Positions 43,466 to 52,078 of a stretch of DNA of 64,000 bases are shown one piece after another. The position numbers were made by a program, and so were the translations under genes. Positions within the stretch are counted from its first letter, which is position 1; every line of letters starts with the position of its first letter. The DNA is from an uncultured Lachnospiraceae bacterium (lineage in GTDB: Bacteria; Bacillota; Clostridia; Lachnospirales; Lachnospiraceae): positions 91,500-155,499 of the forward strand of contig CAKRGM010000002.1 of assembly GCA_934330725.1 (NCBI GenBank). Reading direction: 5' to 3'. Under the pieces are notes generated by a model. It saw only the letters and a list, made by a program, of their open reading frames with translations. It ran no database searches and was not told where the DNA came from.

Positions 43466-43972
43466 TCACAACTGCTTATATGCCCAGAATTTATTAAGCA
43501 AAAAGTTTATCGGTACATTTATGGCTATATTGACAACTGGCGCAATAAAAGCTGACACATGCAGAATATCTATAAGCAAAATCAATAAAACACTATTTAA
43601 AAAGAGTCCTGTAAATGAATATGATACATAAGTCTTTATTAATGTACGCAGCTTACTTCTGTGTTTTCCTTCTTCTATGGTAAATACTTTTCTGCTGTTC
43701 CAGTAAAATGACCATAACACACTAAGCAGAAATGCCGTAATCTGCGCTATTAAAAAATCATATCTGATGTATACTCCTGACCACTTAAGAATCATCAATG
43801 TGCATGCATAAATCGAATATGAAACAATCGTATTACTCACGCCAACCAGTCCGAATTTAACGAACTGCATAAATGATTTAAAAATATCATCAGTTAAATC
43901 TTTATGAAGCAGATTAAAAACCGGCTTCAACACTATATAAACTATTCTTTCTAACAAATTCCATAACTTCAT
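43466..43972 (-). CDS. GtrA family membrane protein
   Basis: 168 aa with four membrane helices in the family layout: FMQFVKFGLVGVSNTIVSYSIYACTLMIL, AQITAFLLSVLWSFYWNSRKVFTI, a third and a fourth ending VPINFLLNKFWAYK. The closing N-x-x-WxF/Y motif is typical. Likely carries a lipid-linked sugar across the membrane, probably with the adjacent GT2 enzyme downstream. Confidence 0.85.
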   Translation of the reverse strand: MKLWNLLERIVYIVLKPVFNLLHKDLTDDIFKSFMQFVKFGLVGVSNTIVSYSIYACTLMILKWSGVYIRYDFLIAQITAFLLSVLWSFYWNSRKVFTIEEGKHRSKLRTLIKTYVSYSFTGLFLNSVLLILLIDILHVSAFIAPVVNIAINVPINFLLNKFWAYKQL

Positions 43973-44313
43973 CTGTTTACTTTAGCATAAAATATCTCTA
44001 CTGTAAAGATATACAACAGCCTCTTCACAATAGCTTCCCGAAACATTAACACAATATTTACTCTGTTACATTTTTTCTGGTTATTTAAAACCAGCTTTCC
44101 CATTGCCTGATTTTTTAATCTGCCTGCACTTAATATCAGTTTATCCCCCTGAGTAAAATTCTATTCATAATATGTATATGTCTGTGTCTGTCATCCACTG
44201 TCAGACACAATATATATAAAAATTCAGGTCATCTGTTAATGACCTGAATTCTGTTACTCATTATATAAATAAAATCAGGGGCAAATCGCCTTTCGCCCCT
44301 GATCTCATTTATG
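43973..44313. other. Intergenic region with three consecutive hairpins, no gene
   Basis: Downstream of the GH25 gene lie three inverted repeats in 120 bases: 44183-44209 (8 bp), 44221-44250 (12 bp) and 44274-44303 (9 bp). The nearest is the likely terminator. The remainder is AT-rich with no coding frame. Confidence 0.5.
44274..44303 (-). terminator. Terminator of the GH25 lysozyme gene
   Basis: Minus strand ATCAGGGGC/GCCCCTGAT stem (44274-44303), eleven bases after the stop codon, followed by TTTATTTATAT. A second perfect stem (44221-44250) follows with its own T run. Confidence 0.75.
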
Positions 44314-46413
44314 TTAATCTATCCATACATTCATATCGACGTTTCCTTTAATTCCTGAAATGCTTCCATCACTGGCATACTGCCATATCTTCCAGTTTCC
44401 ATCCGGACAGCTTGCTCCCATGCTTCTGTAACACGCAAGCCATCTGTACCCACTCAGCTGGTCAGCATACAATACATTATTAAAATAATCCAGATTAGCA
44501 TATACACCTGCCTGATATCCGCAGCTGCTGACTCTGTCCATTACAATCTTAGCCCATCCTGTAATCCTGCTTCTGCCATCTGGGCTATATATATTAATTC
44601 CTGCCATACTATAAGTTGTAGTATCTTCTATATCTATGTATACCCCAAGTGAGGGATTTCTTCCCTGAAGAAGTCTCACCACATGATCAGCTTCACTTCT
44701 TGCCTGGTCATCACTTGTAGCATAAGAGTACAGATATACACCATACGGAATTCCAAGGCGCTCACATTCACTGATATTATATGCTGCTGTTTTGTCATCC
44801 TGTGATGTATCATTATCACCATAACCAACTCTGATTATTGTAAATTGGATACCATCATCCTTTACAGCCTGCCAGTCAATTTTACCCTGATGATATGACA
44901 CATCTATTCCAAGTCTTGATCTTAAATTTCCATTATTGTCGTATAAATACTTTTTACATCCTGATGCACCCCAGCCTTTATTGGCAAGCGGAGTCCTTAC
45001 AACCGAAAAATTCTGTGCCGTATTTCCTGTCCAGGTATATGTCTTTACATTATTTCCATTTACCATATAACCATTGTCAACATCAAGCACAAGTCCATTG
45101 CACTTTGACTGAATAAAGTATGTACCGTTACCTACAGCATACAACTTCCACAGCTGTGCATCTGTTCCATTTATATCGTACTGGTCAACATTAGTTCCTG
45201 GAGTAGTTCCTGCCCCAACAACATCCAGTGCTTTTCCTGAGCAGGCATTTATTATCTGATAATAGCCATTGCCCGTCTGCTTAAACGAAAACTTCTGGGC
45301 ATTGGTATTATTATACTTATATATCTGGGCATTAGCACCTTTCTCTTCACTTCCGGCATATATATCGACTACCATGTTTGTGTTATTGGCACATGTCAGT
45401 GTATAAAACCCTTCACCTAACGGATAATTATAGCTTGTCGGTATAAATGAGAATTTCTGTGCCGTATTATTGTTAGCCATATATATCTGAATATTTGTTC
45501 CATCTTCTGTCCTTGCATCTGCAACATCCAGATACTTTCCACTTACCGCTGAAATAATATTAAAATATCCATTATTGTACTCTATTCTCCACTTCTGAGC
45601 CGCTGAACCATTACTTTCATACTGCTGTACATTGGCCCTGTCTGCCGTGGAGCCTGCAAAGACATCAAGTACCTTTCCTGAGCCTTCATTTGTAATCGTA
45701 TATGTTCCATCCGAATTTCTTTTTACATTAAACTTCTGTGCATTTGAACCGTTATTTCGATATAACTGAACATTAGCAGATGAAGCCAGACTGCCCGCAT
45801 ATATATCGACAACTTTATTACTGTCAAGCCCTGATGCTATTGTATATGTTCCATCCGGAAGCTGTGTTACCTGATCAAGAGCAAACTTCTGCGCAGATGT
45901 ACCATTTCCATCATATATCCATATATTAGCATATTTGCTCATGCTTCCGCTCTGTACATCCATATATCTGCCACAGTTTTTTGCTGCTAAACTGTAACTT
46001 CCATCACTATTCTTAATAACCTTCCACTTCTGGGCTGCTGTTTTATTACTCTCATACTGTTGTACATTCGTACCATTCACTGTTCCATTAGCATATACAT
46101 CAAGGACCTTGCCGGATGCTACACAGTACACTGTATAATATCCGCTTCCATCATATTCAAAATAAAATGACTGTGAATTATCCCCACTATAATTATCAAG
46201 TCTTACATTAGCTCCATTATCACACGATGCTCCATCTACACTTACTGCAAAACGTCTGTCGGCTGACATCCTCATGGTGTAGATTCCATCCTCAATCACT
46301 CTGCTCTGAGCTGCCCCAACTGTTTTTCTGTTTATCATAATTCCTGCAACAGATACCACTGCAAACAGCACTGTCAGGATTATTACAAACTTTTTCCTGA
46401 TGTATTTCATCAT
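44314..46413 (-). CDS. Secreted GH25 lysozyme with nine ricin-type repeats
   Basis: 699 aa. A signal segment (FVIILTVLFAVVSVAGIMI) opens the protein. Residues about 40-480 contain nine repeats of about 45 residues built on KxLDVyaG...N(V/A)QxY...AQKF/W, the ricin B lectin (beta-trefoil) repeat; nine make three trefoils. Residues about 500-699 are a glycoside hydrolase family 25 muramidase: LGIDVSYHQGKIDWQAVKDDGI, FTIIRVGYG, SLGVYIDIEDTT (catalytic DIE) and WKIWQYASDG. It should cut peptidoglycan while binding sugars. The ATG pair at 46413/46410 follows GGAGGGG. Confidence 0.92.
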   Translation of the reverse strand: MMKYIRKKFVIILTVLFAVVSVAGIMINRKTVGAAQSRVIEDGIYTMRMSADRRFAVSVDGASCDNGANVRLDNYSGDNSQSFYFEYDGSGYYTVYCVASGKVLDVYANGTVNGTNVQQYESNKTAAQKWKVIKNSDGSYSLAAKNCGRYMDVQSGSMSKYANIWIYDGNGTSAQKFALDQVTQLPDGTYTIASGLDSNKVVDIYAGSLASSANVQLYRNNGSNAQKFNVKRNSDGTYTITNEGSGKVLDVFAGSTADRANVQQYESNGSAAQKWRIEYNNGYFNIISAVSGKYLDVADARTEDGTNIQIYMANNNTAQKFSFIPTSYNYPLGEGFYTLTCANNTNMVVDIYAGSEEKGANAQIYKYNNTNAQKFSFKQTGNGYYQIINACSGKALDVVGAGTTPGTNVDQYDINGTDAQLWKLYAVGNGTYFIQSKCNGLVLDVDNGYMVNGNNVKTYTWTGNTAQNFSVVRTPLANKGWGASGCKKYLYDNNGNLRSRLGIDVSYHQGKIDWQAVKDDGIQFTIIRVGYGDNDTSQDDKTAAYNISECERLGIPYGVYLYSYATSDDQARSEADHVVRLLQGRNPSLGVYIDIEDTTTYSMAGINIYSPDGRSRITGWAKIVMDRVSSCGYQAGVYANLDYFNNVLYADQLSGYRWLACYRSMGASCPDGNWKIWQYASDGSISGIKGNVDMNVWID

Positions 46414-46612
46414 CAGTTCCCCTCCTTATCATTCTTCTTTTACTCATGCTTTATCAGTTTAACATCATATCTTCAAAAAAGCAATGCAGCCAGTACCGTA
46501 TCAGCTATTTTGAAATTTTTGCCATATGACATTACGCAATATAATACAATAAAGACGTTACGATGACTAAAGCTGAATATATAAACCCTCATTTTTAATT
46601 CTGGTTCATATA

Positions 46613-46646
46613 ACAAAAAAAGCTCTGGCAACGTTACCAAAGCTCT
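46613..46646 (-). terminator. Terminator after tRNA-Leu
   Basis: Minus strand AGCTTTGG/CCAGAGCT (one G-U pair) followed by seven T residues. Confidence 0.75.
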
Positions 46647-46658
46647 TTATAAAATATA

Positions 46659-46745
46659 TGCCGGCGACCGGAATCGAACCGGTATGGGAGTATAAGTCCC
46701 GCAGGATTTTAAGTCCTGTGCGTCTGCCAGTTCCGCCACGCCGGC
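46659..46745 (-). tRNA. tRNA-Leu (anticodon UAA)
   Basis: Minus strand: 7-bp acceptor GCCGGCG/CGCCGGC plus A discriminator, a D arm with TGGC, anticodon stem CAGGA/TCCTG with loop CTTAAAA (anticodon TAA), long variable arm, and GGTTCGATTCC T arm. 87 bases, class II as expected for Leu. CCA is not encoded. Confidence 0.95.
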
Positions 46746-46835
46746 TTGGCTATTATAAATCACATGGTACACTATTAAGTTCATATTCTTTCACTCACAA
46801 GCTACTTTATAAATGAATATTTACGCCATGTGAAA

Positions 46836-46917
46836 TGGACGGAGAAGGATTCGAACCTTCGAAGGCATCGCCAGCAGATTTACAGTCTGTCCCCTTTGGC
46901 CACTCGGGAATCCGTCC
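46836..46917 (-). tRNA. tRNA-Tyr (anticodon GUA)
   Basis: Minus strand: acceptor GGACGGA/TCCGTCC plus A, anticodon stem CAGA/TCTG with loop CTGTAAA (anticodon GTA), a class II variable arm and AGGTTCGAATCCT T arm. 82 bases. Lies 90 bases upstream of tRNA-Leu on the same strand; one terminator after tRNA-Leu probably ends both. Confidence 0.95.
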
Positions 46918-47016
46918 ATATGTAAATTTGTAACTCACATTTAATAATGCTACCATATCACAAACAAAAAGGCAAGCAAAAGTTTATAATTTCTTCTGCC
47001 TGCCATATTGATTAAG

Positions 47017-47967
47017 TTACTGTTCACACGCGTCAGCTTTTCTCCAGTATTCCAGCGTTTCTTTAAGCGTTGTATTAATATCTATTTCCGGCTTCCAGCC
47101 TGTACACTCATTAATCTTTGTAATATCAGGTTCAATTACCGGTACATCAACTGGTCTTAATCTTGCTTCATCTACCTTTACCTCAATATTACAGTCAGAT
47201 AGTGATATAATCCTGTCAAGAATCTCCTGTATTGCAAGTGCATGTCCGGTTCCAACATTATATGTTTCACCTTTCTTACCTTTCTGCACAAGAAGTCCAT
47301 AAGCCCTTACAACATCACGCACATCAGTAAAATCTCTCTTTGCACTTAAATTTCCAACATACATTACAGGTTCATGATTTCCCTTTTCTATATCGGCTAC
47401 CTGCTTGCAGAAATCTGATACAACAAAGAATGGTGCCTGGTTTGGTCCAATATGATTAAAAGCCCTTACCATCATTACATCCATATCATATGCGTCTGCA
47501 TATATTTTGCCAAGCATATTCTGGCATGACTTTGTTGCAGCATAAATATTTCCCGGTCTTAATGTATTGTCCTCTTTAATAGGGCACTCTCCTTCACGGA
47601 TATGTCCATATTCCTCGCCTGAACCAATAAGAAGGGTTCTTGGTTTATAATCAAGCTCTCTGGTAGCATCTAATACATTTATTCCACCCTTTACATTTAT
47701 GTCAATCGTAAGTGCCGGATTCTTCCATGAATATGCAACTGATGACTGCGCTGCAAGATGAATAATATAATCTGGCCTTACTTTATTTAATACATCTGTT
47801 ATCTGTGCTTTATCAAGTATATCAAGATCATAAACAGCGATGTTATCAGCAGCAATCTCCTCTTTGGGAATCTTTGTTACTGCCACATCAAAATGTAAAT
47901 CGTCCCGAAAATGTCTTATAAGATATGGGCCTACAAATCCGCCACCACCAATTATTAATGCTTTCAT
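47017..47967 (-). CDS. rmd: GDP-4-dehydro-6-deoxy-D-mannose reductase (GDP-D-rhamnose forming)
   Basis: 316 aa SDR enzyme with KALIIGGGGFVGPYLIRHF at the N-terminus, LIGSGEEYGHI and the catalytic YAATKSCQNMLG near residue 143, then RAFNHIGPNQAPFFVVSDF. The pattern GSGxEYG...RPFNHxGPxQ is typical of Rmd, which reduces the product of Gmd to GDP-D-rhamnose. It sits next to gmd on the same strand, about 100 bases downstream. GDP-6-deoxytalose is a possible alternative product. Confidence 0.85.
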   Translation of the reverse strand: MKALIIGGGGFVGPYLIRHFRDDLHFDVAVTKIPKEEIAADNIAVYDLDILDKAQITDVLNKVRPDYIIHLAAQSSVAYSWKNPALTIDINVKGGINVLDATRELDYKPRTLLIGSGEEYGHIREGECPIKEDNTLRPGNIYAATKSCQNMLGKIYADAYDMDVMMVRAFNHIGPNQAPFFVVSDFCKQVADIEKGNHEPVMYVGNLSAKRDFTDVRDVVRAYGLLVQKGKKGETYNVGTGHALAIQEILDRIISLSDCNIEVKVDEARLRPVDVPVIEPDITKINECTGWKPEIDINTTLKETLEYWRKADACEQ

Positions 47968-48064
47968 GTCTATTTCTCCATTCTCAAAAAATGACAGCTT
48001 CCATAATTAACAGAAGCTGCCATATATTATCACGCAAGTTGATTCTCTTGCAAATCTATTTTAA

Positions 48065-49096
48065 TTATAAATTGGCTGCCTTGATCTCTTTTTCAACAAG
48101 TTCAAGATCGTTCTTAACCATTCTTGTAACTAATTCCTGGAAGCTGATTTCTCTTTCCCAGCCAAGCTTTTCTTCAGCCTTTGCAGGATTACCAATAAGG
48201 AGTTCTACCTCAGCAGGTCTGAAGAATTTAGGATTAACCTTAAGTACAACTTTTCCTGTTGCCTTATCTTTAGCTATTTCGTTAACGCCTTCACCTTCGA
48301 ACTCAACATCAATTCCGGCTGCCTTGAATGCTGTTTCAGCAAATTCTCTTACAGTTCTTGTCTCATTTGTAGCGATTACGTAATCATCCGGCTTATCCTG
48401 CTGTAATAAAAGCCACATAGCCTTAACATAATCCTTTGAATGACCCCAGTCACGCTTTGAATCAAGATTACCAAGTTCAACATGATCCTGAACACCAAGC
48501 TTGATTCTTGCTACTGCATCTGTAATCTTTCTTGTAACGAATTCTTTACCACGTCTTTCACTTTCATGATTAAAAAGAATACCGCTGCATGCATACATAT
48601 CATAGCTTTCTCTGTAATTCTTTGTAATCCAGTGACCATAGAGTTTAGCTACACCATATGGGCTTCTTGGGTAGAAAGGTGTTGTCTCATCCTGTGGAAT
48701 TGCCTGAACCTTACCAAACATTTCTGATGTTGATGCCTGATAAAATCTTGCTTCCGGCTTTACAGTTCTTATAGCTTCAAGCATATTTGTAACACCGATA
48801 CCATCGATTGAAGCAGTTGTAACAGGTGTATCCCATGATGTTCCAACAAATGACTGTGCAGCGAGGTTATAAACTTCGTCTGCCTGTGAAATCTTCATTG
48901 CAGCTATAAGTGATACAAGATCCTGCATATCAGCATATATAAAATTAATCTTATCCTTAATATGGTCTACGTTACCGTAATCAACAACGCTCTTTCTTCT
49001 CATAAGTCCATAAACTTCATAGCCCTTTTCAAGTAAAAGCTCAGCAAGATATGAACCATCCTGTCCTGTGATACCAGTAATTAATGCTTTTTTCAT
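48065..49096 (-). CDS. gmd: GDP-mannose 4,6-dehydratase
   Basis: 343 aa. KALITGITGQDGSYLAELLLEKGYEVYGLMRR at the N-terminus is the Gmd NADP loop; STSEMFGKVQ and YPRSPYGVAKLYGHWITKNYRE hold the catalytic Thr/Ser, Glu and Tyr-Lys, and GILFNHESERRG follows. Produces GDP-4-dehydro-6-deoxy-D-mannose. ATG 49096 after AGGAGAG. The 230 bases upstream (49097-49329) contain only AT-rich sequence with possible promoter boxes. Confidence 0.96.
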   Translation of the reverse strand: MKKALITGITGQDGSYLAELLLEKGYEVYGLMRRKSVVDYGNVDHIKDKINFIYADMQDLVSLIAAMKISQADEVYNLAAQSFVGTSWDTPVTTASIDGIGVTNMLEAIRTVKPEARFYQASTSEMFGKVQAIPQDETTPFYPRSPYGVAKLYGHWITKNYRESYDMYACSGILFNHESERRGKEFVTRKITDAVARIKLGVQDHVELGNLDSKRDWGHSKDYVKAMWLLLQQDKPDDYVIATNETRTVREFAETAFKAAGIDVEFEGEGVNEIAKDKATGKVVLKVNPKFFRPAEVELLIGNPAKAEEKLGWEREISFQELVTRMVKNDLELVEKEIKAANL

Positions 49097-49329
49097 CTTT
49101 TTTATCTCTCCTATTAAAATAATCCTTACTTACATCAAAATGTGTAAATATAATTCAACTACATCTATATTATTATACTCTTAAATATTATACATAATAC
49201 AATACATTGCTGCATACCATTGTTCTTACACACCAGATGCTACTTTATCTAATTTTAAGTATAGAATTAACTATATGTTTTATAATAATACAAAATGCAG
49301 AGTTTATCAACTATAAATTTCATTTAAAG

Positions 49330-50361
49330 TCAGCGTATTTCCATTAAAACATCATATATTTTCTGTGCCGTATTCTTCCAGTCGTACTTTTTCAGGACCG
49401 GCTCCTTAGACTCCGTCTTTTTCTCAAGTACTTTTTCAAGGTTAACATGTGGTTTGTCAGGGTCTATATAATGAGCACTTTCCCCAAATATCTCCGGAAG
49501 GCTTGCTGCATCTGATATGATAATTTCAGCACCTGTACTTTCTGCTTCAAGCGGTGGAATTCCAAAACCTTCATAATATGTTGGAAACAAAAATGCTTTG
49601 CAGTTCTTCATAAGAGACTTAGCGCTCTTATCATCAAGGAATCCCACAAATATTATATTCTTAACTTCTGAAAGATTATATACAACATCCAGATTTTTTC
49701 CGCCAAGTACATACTGATCGTCCGGATTATATTTCGCATTTTCAACTACCCATGCAACATTTTTGTTTTTGTTTGCTGAAGCCATACAAAAATAATATTC
49801 GCCTTTTCTAATGTCAGGATATTTTTTAAATATCTCATCATCTGCCATAACCTCATCAAAATGCTGCCAGCCATTTCCTGCAACAATAATTTTTTCCTTC
49901 GGTATACCTAAAAGCTTGTGTATTCTTTCCTCTGAAAAATGTGATACCGTTATTATTTTTAGTGAATGTCTTTTTATTCTTTCGTATATTTTAAGAAACC
50001 ACTGCTTTTCCTCTTCCGGAAAGAAGTCAAAATCTTCTGCATAACACACATCATGCAGTGCGCATATTCCCTTAGGTGCAAACACTGAAACTTCATTGCA
50101 CAGATTTACGGGAACTGCTCTTCTTACTAATGCATTCACTGCAAATACTATCTGTGTCCAGAATCTTGAAAAATGTGAGTGTATTATTTTTATATTTTTG
50201 TACTCCGGCTGCACTTTTGCATTAGATGGTACAAGTATGGAAATATTCATTCCCGCACAAATCTTATCCAATTCTTTTAATGTTCTGTCCGCATATCTGT
50301 CAACCCCTGTTGACATTGAGGCAAGAAATCTTCCATCTATAAGAAATTTTCTTTTTTTCAA
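49330..50361 (-). CDS. GT4 family glycosyltransferase
   Basis: 343 aa, GT-B fold. The start FLIDGRFLASMSTGVDRYADRTL is the donor-independent N-lobe motif of mannosyl/rhamnosyl GT4 enzymes. The C-lobe has CKAFLFPTYYEGFGIPPLEAESTG (ExxxxxxE near residue 265) and ISDAASLPEIFGESAHYIDP. The start codon is TTG 50361 after GGAGA. Last glycosyltransferase of the cluster. Likely adds a deoxyhexose or mannose from a GDP-sugar; specificity not decidable. Confidence 0.85.
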   Translation of the reverse strand: MKKRKFLIDGRFLASMSTGVDRYADRTLKELDKICAGMNISILVPSNAKVQPEYKNIKIIHSHFSRFWTQIVFAVNALVRRAVPVNLCNEVSVFAPKGICALHDVCYAEDFDFFPEEEKQWFLKIYERIKRHSLKIITVSHFSEERIHKLLGIPKEKIIVAGNGWQHFDEVMADDEIFKKYPDIRKGEYYFCMASANKNKNVAWVVENAKYNPDDQYVLGGKNLDVVYNLSEVKNIIFVGFLDDKSAKSLMKNCKAFLFPTYYEGFGIPPLEAESTGAEIIISDAASLPEIFGESAHYIDPDKPHVNLEKVLEKKTESKEPVLKKYDWKNTAQKIYDVLMEIR

Positions 50362-50383
50362 TATTAATCTCCATTCTTACGCC

Positions 50384-50544
50384 GCTTTTAAGGCTCATCC
50401 CAGGTTTGTACAAAGCACATATCTTATGTGTGAGAAATCATCGCATCAGTATAATTTTTCACACCAGATTGTCCTTAAACGCAGGTTTGAGTTTCCGCAT
50501 TATGCTTCTTAAAATCTGTCAAAACAAATGCGAAAACTCAAACC
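50384..50544 (-). promoter_or_regulatory. Multi-hairpin leader upstream of the 49330-50361 glycosyltransferase
   Basis: Minus strand order: an 18-bp stem (50484-50501 with 50527-50544, one mismatch), GCGTTTAAGG (50482-50473) that can pair with CCTTAAAAGC (50393-50384) near the start codon, and between them a hairpin GTGTGA/TCACAC (50428-50464). That last hairpin shares its loop sequence ACTGATGCGAT-like core with the one before the pfp leader. Confidence 0.45.
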
Positions 50545-50588
50545 GTCTGATATCCAGTTATCTGTTATTCTACAGTATCATCACTGTA

Positions 50589-52064
50589 TTACTTCATTGC
50601 AAGCTTCTTAACCACTATATCCGTATCGTATTGATTTTGTATTACAAACTCACAATCATTTAAGAAGCCCTCTTCGACTTCAAAGTCTACGGCAGTTATG
50701 CCATTGTGTAACTGTACTTCCTTTAAGACTTTTCTTCCCTTTTCAGCAGTAATTCTTAATGTACATGTATTATCTTCAGGTATTCCTTCAATATCCACAT
50801 CCATCTGATACTTCATAGGCCCAAGCACCATATATGGTCCGCATAACAGTCCATTTTCGTGAAGTGTTATATCGCCATTATCTTCACGTTCTCCATTCTC
50901 TGACACATACATATATGTCCTGTAATCAACGCTTTCGCCATCTATGCCATAAACATAGCAGATGAAGTCTTTTTCTTCCATTTCATTTCTATAGTCAACT
51001 ATTTTAAGTCCTGCTCTTTCGCTCATAACCTTTACAGAATCACCTGTAAAGAAGTGCGTATGGAAACGTGTTATTTCATACTTGTAAATATAGCATGCCG
51101 TGCTGTGTGACATCTTTGAGCGCGGGTCTTTAAGAAGCGTCTTCATGAATTTGAGGTCTTCTACAGGGTCCATAAGATGCTCAAGAAGGTCATTCGAGAA
51201 TATTCCATCAAACTTCATCTTAACAAGTTCTTTTTTACTTGTAATCATGTATGGATTATCTGTCTCCGGAGCGTATGGCTCATAGCCATATACATTATAT
51301 CCTTCTGCTCTTAGCTTCTGGATTGTTTTTGACCAGCTTCCACAGCCATAATTTAAATACACGCCTTCCTTTGTAGGATTAAGCATATAAAATGCCTCAA
51401 TTTCCTTATATGCAAGCGGTGTTTCATTATATCCGAAATAATGTGCTGTATAATCTTCGTCTATTTCTTCCTGTGACAGATTAGAAAACTTAGTTGGTCC
51501 GAAAATAACTCCGCACTTAGGACATATATATCTTACAAGCTTTCCACCATTAAACTGACACTGGGAAATCTTTGTCTTATATGTTCCTCTCTCAGCTTCA
51601 TATCCACATATCTTACACTTTACTATGTCTGTAGGTTTTTCTGTTCTTGCCACAACATCATCTATATACTTCCATTTCGTATACATTACCTGTCTTGCAA
51701 GCACACCAGTTCTGAATTCCAGCTCATCCTTTAATTCCTGGCACTTTTCTTCAAGCAGTTTCTTTTCTGTTACCAGTTCTTCATGATCAGCCTTAAGTTC
51801 CTTTTGCATAGCATCAAATTCGTCCTGCTTTGCATCTAATTTCTTTTGTTCTTCCTTCAGGCTATCTATAAGTTCTTCACATTCTTTTGTTTTATCAAGC
51901 AGTCCCTTGTTAATCTCGTTCTGCTTTTGTTCATAAGGCTTCAAAAGCCATAAGACCTTCTTTTTTATAAGTTTCTTATATGCATTTTTTATGCCTTTAA
52001 ACTGTCCGGAGCTTTCTATGTTACTTCCAAACTCCGGCATTTCGTCAGATGAATATCTGCTCAT
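50589..52064 (-). CDS. Coiled-coil SAM-dependent methyltransferase, possible chain-terminating enzyme
   Basis: 491 aa. Residues about 15-45 form a basic/hydrophobic helix ending in KPYEQKQNEIN. A long coiled coil follows (about 48-120, many E, K, L). Next come a zinc-ribbon-like region (CKICGYEAERG...YICPKCG, about 147-185) and a class I methyltransferase domain (GVYLNYGCGSWSKTIQKLRAEGYNVYGYEP, about 235-265; FSNDLLEHLMDPVEDLKFMKTLL). The last 100 residues are beta-rich. A methyltransferase with coiled coil next to Wzm/Wzt recalls WbdD-type capping enzymes that set polymer length. Sugar substrate inferred, not seen. Confidence 0.75.
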   Translation of the reverse strand: MSRYSSDEMPEFGSNIESSGQFKGIKNAYKKLIKKKVLWLLKPYEQKQNEINKGLLDKTKECEELIDSLKEEQKKLDAKQDEFDAMQKELKADHEELVTEKKLLEEKCQELKDELEFRTGVLARQVMYTKWKYIDDVVARTEKPTDIVKCKICGYEAERGTYKTKISQCQFNGGKLVRYICPKCGVIFGPTKFSNLSQEEIDEDYTAHYFGYNETPLAYKEIEAFYMLNPTKEGVYLNYGCGSWSKTIQKLRAEGYNVYGYEPYAPETDNPYMITSKKELVKMKFDGIFSNDLLEHLMDPVEDLKFMKTLLKDPRSKMSHSTACYIYKYEITRFHTHFFTGDSVKVMSERAGLKIVDYRNEMEEKDFICYVYGIDGESVDYRTYMYVSENGEREDNGDITLHENGLLCGPYMVLGPMKYQMDVDIEGIPEDNTCTLRITAEKGRKVLKEVQLHNGITAVDFEVEEGFLNDCEFVIQNQYDTDIVVKKLAMK

Positions 52065-52078
52065 GATTCGCCTCCGAT

